DNA of 64,000 bases from Actinomycetota bacterium (GTDB taxonomy: Bacteria > Actinomycetota > CADDZG01 > JAHWKV01): contig JAHWKU010000001.1 of assembly GCA_019347715.1 (NCBI GenBank), positions 124,001 through 188,000 of the forward strand, written 5' to 3'. Both the position numbers and the translations under genes were made by a program. This document shows positions 26,465 through 33,365 of the stretch, piece after piece (within the stretch, counting starts at the first letter, position 1; each line of letters opens with the position of its first letter). A model generated the notes under the pieces. It did not search any database and was not told the DNA's origin. It saw only the letters and a program-made list of their open reading frames with translations.

Positions 26465-27244
26465 ATGAAGGAATTGGACTTAGCTCGCGAACTCGCCGAC
26501 ATCGCCGACGAGATTTCTCTCAAGTACTTCTCGAAGGATCCCGAGACCTCGGTAAAGGACGACGGCACGCTCGTTACAGTCGCAGACCGTGAAATCGAAA
26601 CGACTCTGCGTAGCCGAATTAACGATGTTTATCCCGAACACGGCGTCTTGGGAGAAGAGCACGGGCTTGTAGGAAGTCGAAAAGCTCCGGTTTGGGTGAT
26701 CGACCCGATCGATGGGACCAACAACTTTGCCTGGGGGATCCCAATCTATGCGACATTGATCGCGCTCAGAGTCGAGGGCCGCACCGAAGTAGGAATCGCT
26801 TCCGCTCCAGCCTTGGGTGAACGATACGAAGGTGCGCGCGGAGACGGTGCCAGAATGAACGGGCAGGCAATCAAGGTGTCCCAAGTCACCACGATCCAGG
26901 AGGCCCGCGTTTGTTATGGAAGCCATCGAGGAATCGTCGCGGCTGGATTGGGAGACAAATGGGCAGAGGTGCTTCGCACTGCAAAGCGCGAGCGCGGATT
27001 CGGGGACTTCTGGGGCCACATGCTAGTTGCCAGGGGGGCCCAGGACGTCATGGTCGAACCATCCCTTGCGATCTGGGACATCGCGGCCCTCGAAGTGATC
27101 GTGGAGGAGGCCGGCGGCAAGATCACAGGATTTACCGGTGCTCCCTATCCGGACTCGAGGATGTGGGGGCCGGAAGGAGATGGAACCGTGTTAACGACCA
27201 ATGGTCAGCTTCACGATCAACTAGTTGATGCTCTTCGGCCGTAG
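26465..27244 (+). CDS. Inositol monophosphatase family phosphatase (HisN-like)
   Basis: A 259-residue Mg-dependent phosphatase from ATG 26465 (the frame from 26399 has 22 extra unconserved residues). Metal ligands are in GEEHG (about 63-67) and DPIDGTNNF (80-88), and the late WDIAALEVIVEEAGG carries the last Asp. The family covers inositol monophosphatase, FBPase, CysQ and the HisN histidinol-phosphatase of actinobacteria; HisN is a good candidate but is not shown. No Shine-Dalgarno is visible, and TATCCT 7 bases before the ATG would fit a leaderless transcript. Confidence 0.8.
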   Translation: MKELDLARELADIADEISLKYFSKDPETSVKDDGTLVTVADREIETTLRSRINDVYPEHGVLGEEHGLVGSRKAPVWVIDPIDGTNNFAWGIPIYATLIALRVEGRTEVGIASAPALGERYEGARGDGARMNGQAIKVSQVTTIQEARVCYGSHRGIVAAGLGDKWAEVLRTAKRERGFGDFWGHMLVARGAQDVMVEPSLAIWDIAALEVIVEEAGGKITGFTGAPYPDSRMWGPEGDGTVLTTNGQLHDQLVDALRP

Positions 27245-27281
27245 CTGATGTTCACGCTTGATGGTTAATACTTGATGGCTG

Positions 27282-27354
27282 GCCCCCATCGACCAGCGGC
27301 CTAGGTCGCCACCCTTTCAAGGTGGAAACACGGGTTCGAATCCCGTTGGGGGCA
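27282..27354 (+). tRNA. tRNA-Glu (anticodon TTC)
   Basis: A 73-base cloverleaf. The acceptor pairs GCCCCCA / TGGGGGC and the D arm is GACC/GGTC. The anticodon stem CCACC/GGTGG holds loop CTTTCAA with TTC at 27316-27318. The T arm is CGGGT-TCGAATC-CCG, with discriminator A at 27354. CCA is not encoded (ACCTTAA follows). Confidence 0.95.
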
Positions 27355-27424
27355 CCTTAAGCGCCTTATTCGAACTCTTCGAAAAAAAGAAAGAGGATCA
27401 CGTTGCCTTGATGGACTTGGTTAC

Positions 27425-27859
27425 TTGAGGAAGCGGAATTGCGGGCCGCGTTTCCCCGAGCTGCTTTACGCTGTACTGCTTCTTACGGCCGTGATTGCCG
27501 GGTGCACTCGCGGTGGCGAGTTGGGGCGCGACCGTGAGCGCGACGACAAGCGTGCCGTGCCTTCGAGCGCTCCGACTGGCCCGTCGGGAGTAAGTGGAGT
27601 CCTCACGGCGGGGGCTACTGCGGCAGTACCGGTGGCCGGAACCGTGGAGGTTTGGTCACACGACGAGCGCCGAGCGACGGGCAATGCAGGGGCGGACGGG
27701 CGCTTCGAGATCCCTGTGGAGCCGGGCGAATACGAACTGCGGGCGGTTGTCGGGGGTCGAGCGCGCCTTTGCTGGCTGTCTTCGAGCCGCGCGCGCCCTG
27801 TCGTCACCGTCACCGAAGGGTTCACGCAGGTCGCCCTCTTCTGCGAATCGTTGTCATGA
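27425..27859 (+). CDS. Small lipoprotein with carboxypeptidase-regulatory-like beta domain
   Basis: A 144-residue predicted lipoprotein: signal peptide ending in lipobox AVIAGC (about 21-26), a charged Arg/Asp linker and a beta-sandwich-like region with VSGVLTAG, GADGRFEIPVEPGEYEL and a short cysteine-containing end, the pattern of transthyretin/CarboxypepD_reg-like domains. The only in-frame start giving the full signal is TTG 27425 with no clear ribosome site. Function unknown, possibly substrate or surface binding. Confidence 0.55.
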   Translation: MRKRNCGPRFPELLYAVLLLTAVIAGCTRGGELGRDRERDDKRAVPSSAPTGPSGVSGVLTAGATAAVPVAGTVEVWSHDERRATGNAGADGRFEIPVEPGEYELRAVVGGRARLCWLSSSRARPVVTVTEGFTQVALFCESLS

Positions 27860-28113
27860 GCCAACTGGAACCCTCTTCTTCCGTCACCTGGCGGTGTCGG
27901 CTCAACGACCGAGTTCGTTACTGCCGACGACAGCGGGTTCGACGCGCCAAGGCGAGATGGCCCGGAGTTTGACCGCGAGGTCATTCCCCCGCATCGCTTG
28001 AGTACGCGTAGCGAGTTTGAATAGCGTCCCGTTAGGAGCACAACCGTTTCATGGCGTGAACCCACTGGCTCAATCTTATGAACGGAAATCGTGTCGCGGT
28101 TCGTCGCTGGTTG

Positions 28114-28503
28114 TCAGGCCGTAACAGAGGCGAGCCTACTGAAACCGGCGTCGGCGTTGTGGAACGCCAGGGGTGCGCCTGCCGACATCTGCTCTATACG
28201 TTGCAGGAACTCCTCGCTAGGGGCCCCGAAGATTTCGATGCTCGTCGTGCCCTCCAGGAACTCGTAAGCCTTGGCGATCCTTTCACCCGCAAGCTGCATG
28301 TGCAGAGCCATGGACTCTTCGTCGGGGTGGATCTGGATGACGGTCATCTCACGCCGATCCTCATCGATGTAGATCTCAAAGTGGATGAAGCGCGGATGGT
28401 TCGCCTCCACGAACTGAGCCAATTCCCGGCTCGCTTCTCTGGCGATGTCCACCTTGCCCTTCTCAATCACATGGGTTCCGAAGTAGATGAGTGGGCCGGC
28501 CAT
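28114..28503 (-). CDS. Small cytoplasmic protein, possibly ABM-like (TetR-controlled)
   Basis: A 129-residue soluble protein: FGTHVIEKGKVDIAREASRELAQFVEANHPRFIHFEIYIDED followed by MTVIQIHPDEESMALHMQLAG. The beta-alpha-beta pattern with EIYIDEDRREMTVIQ resembles the antibiotic biosynthesis monooxygenase (dimeric alpha-beta barrel) fold, but no catalytic residues are recognised. It has a near-consensus promoter (TTGACA, 16 bases, TATGAT on the minus strand) with a palindromic operator over each element, so it is almost certainly repressed by the adjacent TetR protein. Confidence 0.6.
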   Translation of the reverse strand: MAGPLIYFGTHVIEKGKVDIAREASRELAQFVEANHPRFIHFEIYIDEDRREMTVIQIHPDEESMALHMQLAGERIAKAYEFLEGTTSIEIFGAPSEEFLQRIEQMSAGAPLAFHNADAGFSRLASVTA

Positions 28504-28530
28504 GGATCCTCCCTTCGGGGTCTATCGGGG

Positions 28531-28545
28531 TTTACGGTGTGTAAA
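28531..28545. promoter_or_regulatory. TetR operator A
   Basis: TTTACGGTGTGTAAA, a 15-bp dyad abutting the -10 element (28545-28550) of the 28503 promoter. It matches the perfect site at 29216 in nine of ten arm bases around the core. Confidence 0.75.
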
Positions 28546-28572
28546 TCATACGCCTACTAGACACCATGTCAA
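28545..28572 (-). promoter_or_regulatory. Sigma-70 type promoter of the 28503 gene
   Basis: On the minus strand, TTGACA (28572-28567), a 16-base spacer and TATGAT (28550-28545). It directs transcription into the small ABM-like gene and is overlapped by two operators. Confidence 0.75.
28558..28572. promoter_or_regulatory. TetR operator B
   Basis: TAGACACCATGTCAA, a 15-bp dyad with one arm mismatch. It contains the -35 element of the 28503 promoter and lies just past the tetR stop codon. Confidence 0.65.
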
Positions 28573-28579
28573 GTGCGAG

Positions 28580-29188
28580 CTAACCGACCCTGCTGACGAG
28601 CGCTCGCTCCAGCACCTTCCAGATCCGATCTGCATACTCTTCGGCGGTCCAACCAAGCTCCCGCGTGAGCTCGCGCCACGATGAAGGCAATGTGACCGCG
28701 TAGGCGAGCTGGGCGGCCTCTTCTTGAGTCCACCCTTCGGCGAGTCCTCCTTCCCCTGCGATCCGGTCGATGATCGCCCGGAGCAATCCTTGGCGACGAT
28801 CCATCCGGTTGCGATACGCAGCGGTCATGGCTTCGTCTCGGTACTGGGCGGTTTCGAGTACCCGCGTCACCGCATCGATCTTGGCTGAATACCAGCTCAT
28901 CGTCTCCACCCATCGTCTGAGAGACTCCACCCCCGTAGGCGCTCCGAACACCTCCGCGCGAAGACTCTCCGATCCCAAGCTCTTGTCTATGTGATCGACG
29001 AGGGCCACCAGCAAACCTGATCGGTCTCCGAAGTGAAGATAGAGGGCCTGGCGCGATACCCCGGCACGCGAGGCCACATCGGCGAGCTTGAACTCGGCTC
29101 CAGTTTCCTCCACGAGTCTCCAGGCTGCATCGAGAATCCGGGTGCGTGTTTGGGGATCTCCGTAAGTCTCCGAGGCCTCACTTGACAT
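28580..29188 (-). CDS. TetR family transcriptional regulator
   Basis: A 202-residue regulator. The N-terminal helix-turn-helix (about 30-60) reads FKLADVASRAGVSRQALYLHFGDRSGLL, a typical TetR recognition region. The C-terminal ligand domain is of unknown specificity. Its start codon at 29188 lies inside the perfect dyad TTGACATGCTGTCAA, and TAGATT lies six bases upstream of the ATG on the minus strand, so the mRNA is probably leaderless. It should control itself, the 28503 gene and the 29247 operon through four similar 15-bp sites. Confidence 0.88.
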   Translation of the reverse strand: MSSEASETYGDPQTRTRILDAAWRLVEETGAEFKLADVASRAGVSRQALYLHFGDRSGLLVALVDHIDKSLGSESLRAEVFGAPTGVESLRRWVETMSWYSAKIDAVTRVLETAQYRDEAMTAAYRNRMDRRQGLLRAIIDRIAGEGGLAEGWTQEEAAQLAYAVTLPSSWRELTRELGWTAEEYADRIWKVLERALVSRVG

Positions 29189-29196
29189 GCTGTCAA
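29182..29196. promoter_or_regulatory. TetR operator C
   Basis: TTGACATGCTGTCAA, a perfect dyad (six-base arms, TGC centre). It covers the tetR start codon and the -35 element (TTGACA) of the divergent 29247 promoter. Confidence 0.8.
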
Positions 29197-29211
29197 TCTA
29201 CCATGTACATT
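29182..29211 (+). promoter_or_regulatory. Promoter of the SRPBCC operon (29247)
   Basis: TTGACA (29182-29187), an 18-base spacer and TACATT (29206-29211), followed by operator D and an AGAGGAGGG ribosome site before the ATG at 29247. Confidence 0.7.
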
Positions 29212-29215
29212 GTGG

Positions 29216-29230
29216 TTTACAGGATGTAAA
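29216..29230. promoter_or_regulatory. TetR operator D
   Basis: TTTACAGGATGTAAA, a perfect dyad with six-base arms and a GGA centre, placed just after the -10 of the 29247 promoter. Confidence 0.8.
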
Positions 29231-29246
29231 GTAAGAGGAGGGCAAG

Positions 29247-29675
29247 ATGGTAAGGGCGAAGAGCACGGTCGAGATCGAAAGGCCACTCGAAGAGGTGTTC
29301 GCCTTCGTGGCCGATCAATCAAACGAGCCGAAGTGGCACACCGACATCCTCCGGGTCGACCCCCAGGGACCGATTGAACTGGGAAGTCGGGTGAGATGGG
29401 TGGTGAGATTCATGGGGGAGAACCAGTACCTCAACGACGTGACTGCCTTCGAGCCGGGGCGACGGATCGAGATGGCGGCCCTGGAGGGGCCTTTGAAGCC
29501 AACCGTCACCCACTCTTTCGAAGAGGTCGATGGAAGAACCCGCTACACCCGCCACGTGAGGATCCCACTGCAGGGCATGTTCCGCTTGGTGGGGCCCGTG
29601 ATGAGGGCCACCGGCGCGGCACATAGAAGGAATGCCCGTTTCGCCAGGAACCTGAAGGACCTTCTGGAGCGGTAG
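29247..29675 (+). CDS. SRPBCC family protein (TetR-controlled)
   Basis: A 142-residue START-fold protein: KSTVEIERPLEEVFAFVADQSNEPKW at the start, a central FEPGRRIEMAAL and a C-terminal helix ending in RRNARFARNLKDLLER. This is the polyketide-cyclase/dehydrase-type family with a hydrophobic cavity; ligand unknown. AGAGGAGGG precedes the ATG. It heads a short operon with a small membrane protein, opposite tetR, so ligand binding by the regulator may report a lipophilic compound that these proteins handle. Confidence 0.8.
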   Translation: MVRAKSTVEIERPLEEVFAFVADQSNEPKWHTDILRVDPQGPIELGSRVRWVVRFMGENQYLNDVTAFEPGRRIEMAALEGPLKPTVTHSFEEVDGRTRYTRHVRIPLQGMFRLVGPVMRATGAAHRRNARFARNLKDLLER

Positions 29676-29768
29676 CCGAGCACTCCTATGGAGGCACTCG
29701 AGTCCGTGAACACGCCACTGGCCAGCTGGTGCGGGCCGATCCCTGTGCAGGATGAGGAAGAGCTCGCC

Positions 29769-30005
29769 GTGTCGAAGAGATGGCTCACTTCAGAGGGGCC
29801 CGGATACCTCGCCATGGTGGCTTTCCTCGCCGCCTATCTGCTCATGGTGGCTCAGGCCCACTACCTGGTTCCGGCTCTGCTCAATCTGGTGGGATCGGCC
29901 GGGGCCGTCATCTATCTGCGCCGGAAGGCGGCACTACCCAGCCTCATCTCGAATCTCATCTGGATGGCGGTGACCATCATCGGTCTGATGATCCGCCTCC
30001 TCTAA
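29769..30005 (+). CDS. Small membrane protein, CBU_0592-like
   Basis: A 78-residue protein with a GTG start at 29769 after GAGGAAGAG (six-base spacer); upstream ATG 29688 has no ribosome site. Three hydrophobic segments match the short CBU_0592-type membrane domain (LVPALLNLVGSAGAVIYLRRKA, then PSLISNLIWMAVTIIGL). Function unknown. It follows the SRPBCC gene in the TetR-controlled operon. Confidence 0.65.
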   Translation: MSKRWLTSEGPGYLAMVAFLAAYLLMVAQAHYLVPALLNLVGSAGAVIYLRRKAALPSLISNLIWMAVTIIGLMIRLL

Positions 30006-30453
30006 GAGCATCTTTGCCGCCAGGTAGCCTCACAGCTCAAGCCGCGGTCCCCGGATCAGGACGTTCGGGTTCGCATCGTGTACGGCTGGGGGGCACGGAA
30101 CGCATTGGTGAAGAAACTGTTGTAGCGGATGGTCAGGCGCAGGACCTCGAATCTGCCCTTCAAGCGGCTAAGCGACTTGCATGAGGCAACGGTGCCCGCG
30201 CTTGTCCTCCCGGGCGCAGACGACATACATACGCGGGAACTGTAAGGCTTACGCGGAGGCATTGCCCGCAGCGATATGGGTCGATGGCGGATCAGTTGAC
30301 GCGCTGGCCGAATTTCTCCGGAATTACAGGTAGAGCACCAGAGGTATGATGCCGATGATCAAAGTTGACCGGCCTGACAGGCGGGTAGAATCGACCAGCT
30401 TCGCTGGCGGCTGACGGCCAAGCCGTTATGCGCACCAAAATGGAGTTACTCCC
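30006..30453. other. Intergenic region without an intact gene
   Basis: This 448-base stretch holds only the hydrolase remnant described separately. No promoter for the glycosyltransferase stands out, and no RNA gene was recognised. Confidence 0.6.
30129..30245 (+). pseudogene. Remnant of an alpha/beta-hydrolase C-terminal region
   Basis: The frame reads LPFKRLSDLHEATVP then ALVLPGADDIHTREL and stops. This is the strand-turn carrying the catalytic acid of alpha/beta hydrolases (VPxLVLxGxDDxIHP). It has no start of its own kind upstream; a TAG lies two codons before the ATG, and the His-containing C-terminus is missing. Probably the decayed tail of a lost hydrolase gene. Confidence 0.45.
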
Positions 30454-31611
30454 GTGAAAGCTATGAGGGCACTGTTCACAGTGCTGCCGGCCGAGAGCCA
30501 CTTTGGACCGGCGTTACCTTTGGCCGAGGAGTTGGTGAAGCGCGACTGGGAGGTCGCATTCGCAGGTTCGCCTGCGATGAAGGACCGGGTTCAATCTCGC
30601 GGCTTCGAGTTCTTCCCCGTAGGACTGGACTGGTTGGAAGCCGAGGCTGTCGAGACATTCCCGGAGTTGCGCTCCATGCCATTGGACGAACAGGCGACTT
30701 GGTGGGTATCGGACATCTTTGCCGACCGCGCTGCCAAACCCGCCGCGACAGATCTGGTCGAAGTGATCCAGCACTGGGCTCCGCGTGTGGTAGTCCGCGA
30801 CTACTGGGACTTCGGGGCTTGGGCGGCGGCGGAAGCTCAAGTGATCCTGACCGCGGTGGTTGGGCTGGCGATGTTCACAACCGAAGACGAATTCGGGGCG
30901 TTCATCGGACCGCAACTGCAGGACCTGCGGGCCCACGTCGGTCTCAAGCCCGATGAGCAGCTGCGGTCGTTGTACACCGGTCCGTACGTGGACTTGTTGC
31001 CCGCGAGCTACCAGATCAACCGGCCCCCGAACGTTGTGCACATGACACCTGTTGCCGCATACAGCGACGGAGACTTTCAGTGGGTCCCGCCGCAACCCGA
31101 CAGTCCGACCGTGTTGGTGACGTTCGGTACGGTGTTCAACTGGGTTCCGGGCGTATTCGAAACCGTCATCGAGGCGCTGGCGGACGAACCGGTCAACGTG
31201 GTCGTCACCACAGGACTTAACCGTGACCCCGCCAGTCTGGAGCCGCTACCTGACAACACGCACGCGGAAAGATTCATCCCTTACAGCGCGCTCCTACCGC
31301 GATGTGACGCGGTCGTATGCCATGCTGGGTTTGGCACGACGATGGCAGGGCTGGCGTACGACCTGCCGATCGCTGCTTTACCGCTCTCAGCTGATCAGTT
31401 CGTTCACGCACGGCGATGTGAGCAACTCGGAGTCGGTCGCGTCGTGCCATATGCCGACCGCACTCCATCGTCGGTCCGGCAAGCTGTCACTGAGGTGTTG
31501 AACGCAACCGAGATACGTCAACGCGCTGCCCGTCTGGGCAACGAGATCCGGAGCATGCCTGGCCCCCAAAGAGCTGCTGACGTACTCCGCGAGGCATCCC
31601 GGAGACAATGA
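30454..31611 (+). CDS. GT1-type glycosyltransferase (macrolide/UGT-like)
   Basis: A 385-residue GT-B enzyme of the UDP-glucuronosyl/MGT family. The N-terminal acceptor domain begins RALFTVLPAESHFGPALPLAEEL. The C-terminal nucleotide-sugar domain has CHAGFGTTMAGLAYDLP and SADQFVHARRCEQLG (about 288-325), the sugar-nucleotide-binding motif of the family. Relatives glycosylate macrolides, aglycones or lipids. GTG 30454 follows GGAGTTACTCCC, and ATG 30463 is an alternative. It lies just before a TipA-like MerR gene. Confidence 0.85.
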   Translation: MKAMRALFTVLPAESHFGPALPLAEELVKRDWEVAFAGSPAMKDRVQSRGFEFFPVGLDWLEAEAVETFPELRSMPLDEQATWWVSDIFADRAAKPAATDLVEVIQHWAPRVVVRDYWDFGAWAAAEAQVILTAVVGLAMFTTEDEFGAFIGPQLQDLRAHVGLKPDEQLRSLYTGPYVDLLPASYQINRPPNVVHMTPVAAYSDGDFQWVPPQPDSPTVLVTFGTVFNWVPGVFETVIEALADEPVNVVVTTGLNRDPASLEPLPDNTHAERFIPYSALLPRCDAVVCHAGFGTTMAGLAYDLPIAALPLSADQFVHARRCEQLGVGRVVPYADRTPSSVRQAVTEVLNATEIRQRAARLGNEIRSMPGPQRAADVLREASRRQ

Positions 31612-31765
31612 GTCAGTCATATGGACTGAGGTCGGCCCTCTACCGAAGGACATCATCCCAACCCCCAACAGGACCAGGAATGGGAGGAGCGCGCTTGATG
31701 CGTTTCTCTTCTTGCCAACGTCGGCCGCAGTGGATGCTTTCCGAACCCCGTTGGGGCACCGAAAC

Positions 31766-31787
31766 AACCGCGACATTTTTCGCGGTT
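31766..31787 (+). terminator. Weak hairpin after the glycosyltransferase
   Basis: AACCGCGA / TCGCGGTT, an 8-bp stem with a 6-base loop, but no T-run follows. It lies between the glycosyltransferase and the MerR promoter; an intrinsic terminator is possible but not strong. Confidence 0.35.
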
Positions 31788-31858
31788 TGGATGAGTCAAT
31801 CCTCGACGGTGGTTCTCACGCGTAAGGCTAGTCGTAAGGATTTCTTGCCCAACTTCCC

Positions 31859-31889
31859 TTGACCCTCACGCGAAGTGAGGCTGTTTAGT
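31859..31889 (+). promoter_or_regulatory. MerR-type promoter with dyad in a 19-bp spacer
   Basis: TTGACC (31859-31864), exactly 19 bases, then TTTAGT (31884-31889). Inside lies the dyad CCTCAC-GCGAA-GTGAGG (31864-31880). An overlong spacer with a central dyad is the signature of promoters activated by MerR proteins that twist the DNA, and the CCTCAC/GTGAGG arms resemble the known TipA operator. It points at the MerR-PurC gene itself, so autoregulation is expected. Confidence 0.75.
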
Positions 31890-31910
31890 AACTGACGGAA
31901 GGAGATGAGG

Positions 31911-33164
31911 ATGAAGTACTCGGTCGGGAAGGTGGCGGTATTCGCAGGAGTCACAGTGCGAACGCTGCATCACTACGAAGAGATAGGGCTTCTATGCCCG
32001 AGCGATAGGTCGCCATCCGGTTACCGGCTATACGACGACGCCGACCTCGAACGTCTGCAACAGATCCTGTTCTATCGAGCGCTCGGCTTCTCGTTGGAAG
32101 ACATAGGTCCAATCCTGGAGGGGGAAGCCGACACTATGGAACATCTTCGCACTCAACACCGGATGCTCCTAGAACGAACCAGTGAGCTTCAGCGAATGGT
32201 CGCTGGAGTAGAAAAAGCAATGGAGGACAAGATGGCAGGAACCACACCGTCACCTGAACAACGATTTGCCGCTCTCACAGTCACTTCCATCGACCTGCCG
32301 CTCGAGCGACTGGCGTCCGGCAAGGTTCGTGAGATATTCGAACTCGGCCCGGACCGTTTGCTTTTCGTAGCGACCGACCGTATCTCCGCTCACGACGTGA
32401 TCATGACCCAGGGCATCCCCGACAAAGGGAAGCTACTCACCGCAATGAGCTTGCTCTGGTTCGATCTGCTCAAAGACGTCTGCCCTAACCACTTGTCCGG
32501 CGAAGCAGTACCAGCCTCGCTGAACGCCGATCTTTTGGCGGGGCGAAGCCTCGTCGTGCGTCGTCTGGAGATGTTGCCTGTGGAGTTCGTCGTTAGGGGC
32601 TACCTGACCGGATCGGGGTGGAAGGACTACAAAGCCGCTGGAGCGGTGTGCGGCATCCCCCTGCCACCCGGGCTGCAGGAGTCGCAGCAGCTCGATGAGC
32701 CGATATTCACTCCCGCTACGAAAGCCACGACCGGCCACGACGAGAACATCTCTGAAGACATAGCGGCCGACCTCGTCGGGCCGGACGTGCTGAAGGTTGC
32801 GAAAGGTTACGCACTCGAGGCCTACCGAGTGGCTGCGGAGTATGCGGTGTCCCGCGGAATCATCCTCGCTGACACCAAGTTCGAGTTTGGAACCCTGGAC
32901 GGGGAGGTCATCATGGGCGACGAGGTGCTCACCCCCGACTCATCTCGGTTCTGGCCGGCCGAGTCGTGGGAGATCGGCAAGACGCCGCCTTCGTTCGACA
33001 AACAGTATCTGCGCGACTGGCTCAACTCGACCGGTTGGGATCAGAACCCGCCTCCTCCGGACCTTCCTCCCGATGTCGTTGCCGCTACGAGGGCGCGCTA
33101 CATCGATGCCTACGAAGCTTTGACCGGCACGTCGTTCGATCGGTACCTCGCGGAGACGAGCTGA
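31911..33164 (+). CDS. TipA-type MerR DNA-binding domain fused to SAICAR synthase (PurC)
   Basis: A 417-residue fusion. Residues 1-70 are a MerR winged helix (KYSVGKVAVFAGVTVRTLHHYEEIG then SGYRLYDDADLERL), about 75-108 a dimerising helix (RTQHRMLLERTSEL...), and about 122-417 a complete phosphoribosylaminoimidazole-succinocarboxamide synthase with SGKVREIFEL, DKGKLLTAMSLLWF, GYLTGSG, FTPATKA, DTKFEFG and DEVLTPDSSRFWP in order. PurC joins CAIR and aspartate with ATP in purine synthesis. The ATG at 31911 has GGAAGGAG at good spacing; ATG 31905 lies inside it. The frame is open with no sign of a frameshift. In TipA proteins the effector domain is TipAS; here the enzyme takes that place. An internal ATG at 32232 with GGAGG could give PurC alone. 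Confidence 0.9.
   Translation: MKYSVGKVAVFAGVTVRTLHHYEEIGLLCPSDRSPSGYRLYDDADLERLQQILFYRALGFSLEDIGPILEGEADTMEHLRTQHRMLLERTSELQRMVAGVEKAMEDKMAGTTPSPEQRFAALTVTSIDLPLERLASGKVREIFELGPDRLLFVATDRISAHDVIMTQGIPDKGKLLTAMSLLWFDLLKDVCPNHLSGEAVPASLNADLLAGRSLVVRRLEMLPVEFVVRGYLTGSGWKDYKAAGAVCGIPLPPGLQESQQLDEPIFTPATKATTGHDENISEDIAADLVGPDVLKVAKGYALEAYRVAAEYAVSRGIILADTKFEFGTLDGEVIMGDEVLTPDSSRFWPAESWEIGKTPPSFDKQYLRDWLNSTGWDQNPPPPDLPPDVVAATRARYIDAYEALTGTSFDRYLAETS
32222..32234 (+). promoter_or_regulatory. Internal ribosome site and start within the MerR-PurC gene
   Basis: GGAGG (32222-32226), five bases, then ATG 32232 in frame at codon 108. The following residues MAGTTPSPEQRFA line up with the start of TipAS (MGINLTPEEKF), which Streptomyces makes from an internal start. 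Initiation here would produce a 310-residue stand-alone SAICAR synthase. Confidence 0.6.
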
Positions 33165-33180
33165 CGCCGGGGCTTCGGCG
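33165..33180 (+). terminator. Weak hairpin after MerR-PurC
   Basis: CGCCG-GGGCTT-CGGCG immediately after the stop codon, followed by ATCTTCT. The stem is short and the T-run poor. Confidence 0.3.
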
Positions 33181-33365
33181 ATCTTCTGCTGGTGCGGCTG
33201 GGTCGGACACCTCGGCCTTTTGAATCGCGTTCACCCACGAGTGCTGTGCGTTTCGATGCCTTACGAGGCAGCTTGAGGAAGGAAGTTTTCCGGCGAGACA
33301 CCGAGGAATTACGAATCAACACTCTTTTAGCTACTAGTAGTCCGCGAGTGCCCGACCGAATCCTC

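Noticed and set aside
31608-31862. An 84-codon frame overlapping the glycosyltransferase stop (ATGA)
   Set aside because: Its composition looks random, it runs into the MerR -35 element, and no family was recognised. It covers what is better read as untranslated spacer.
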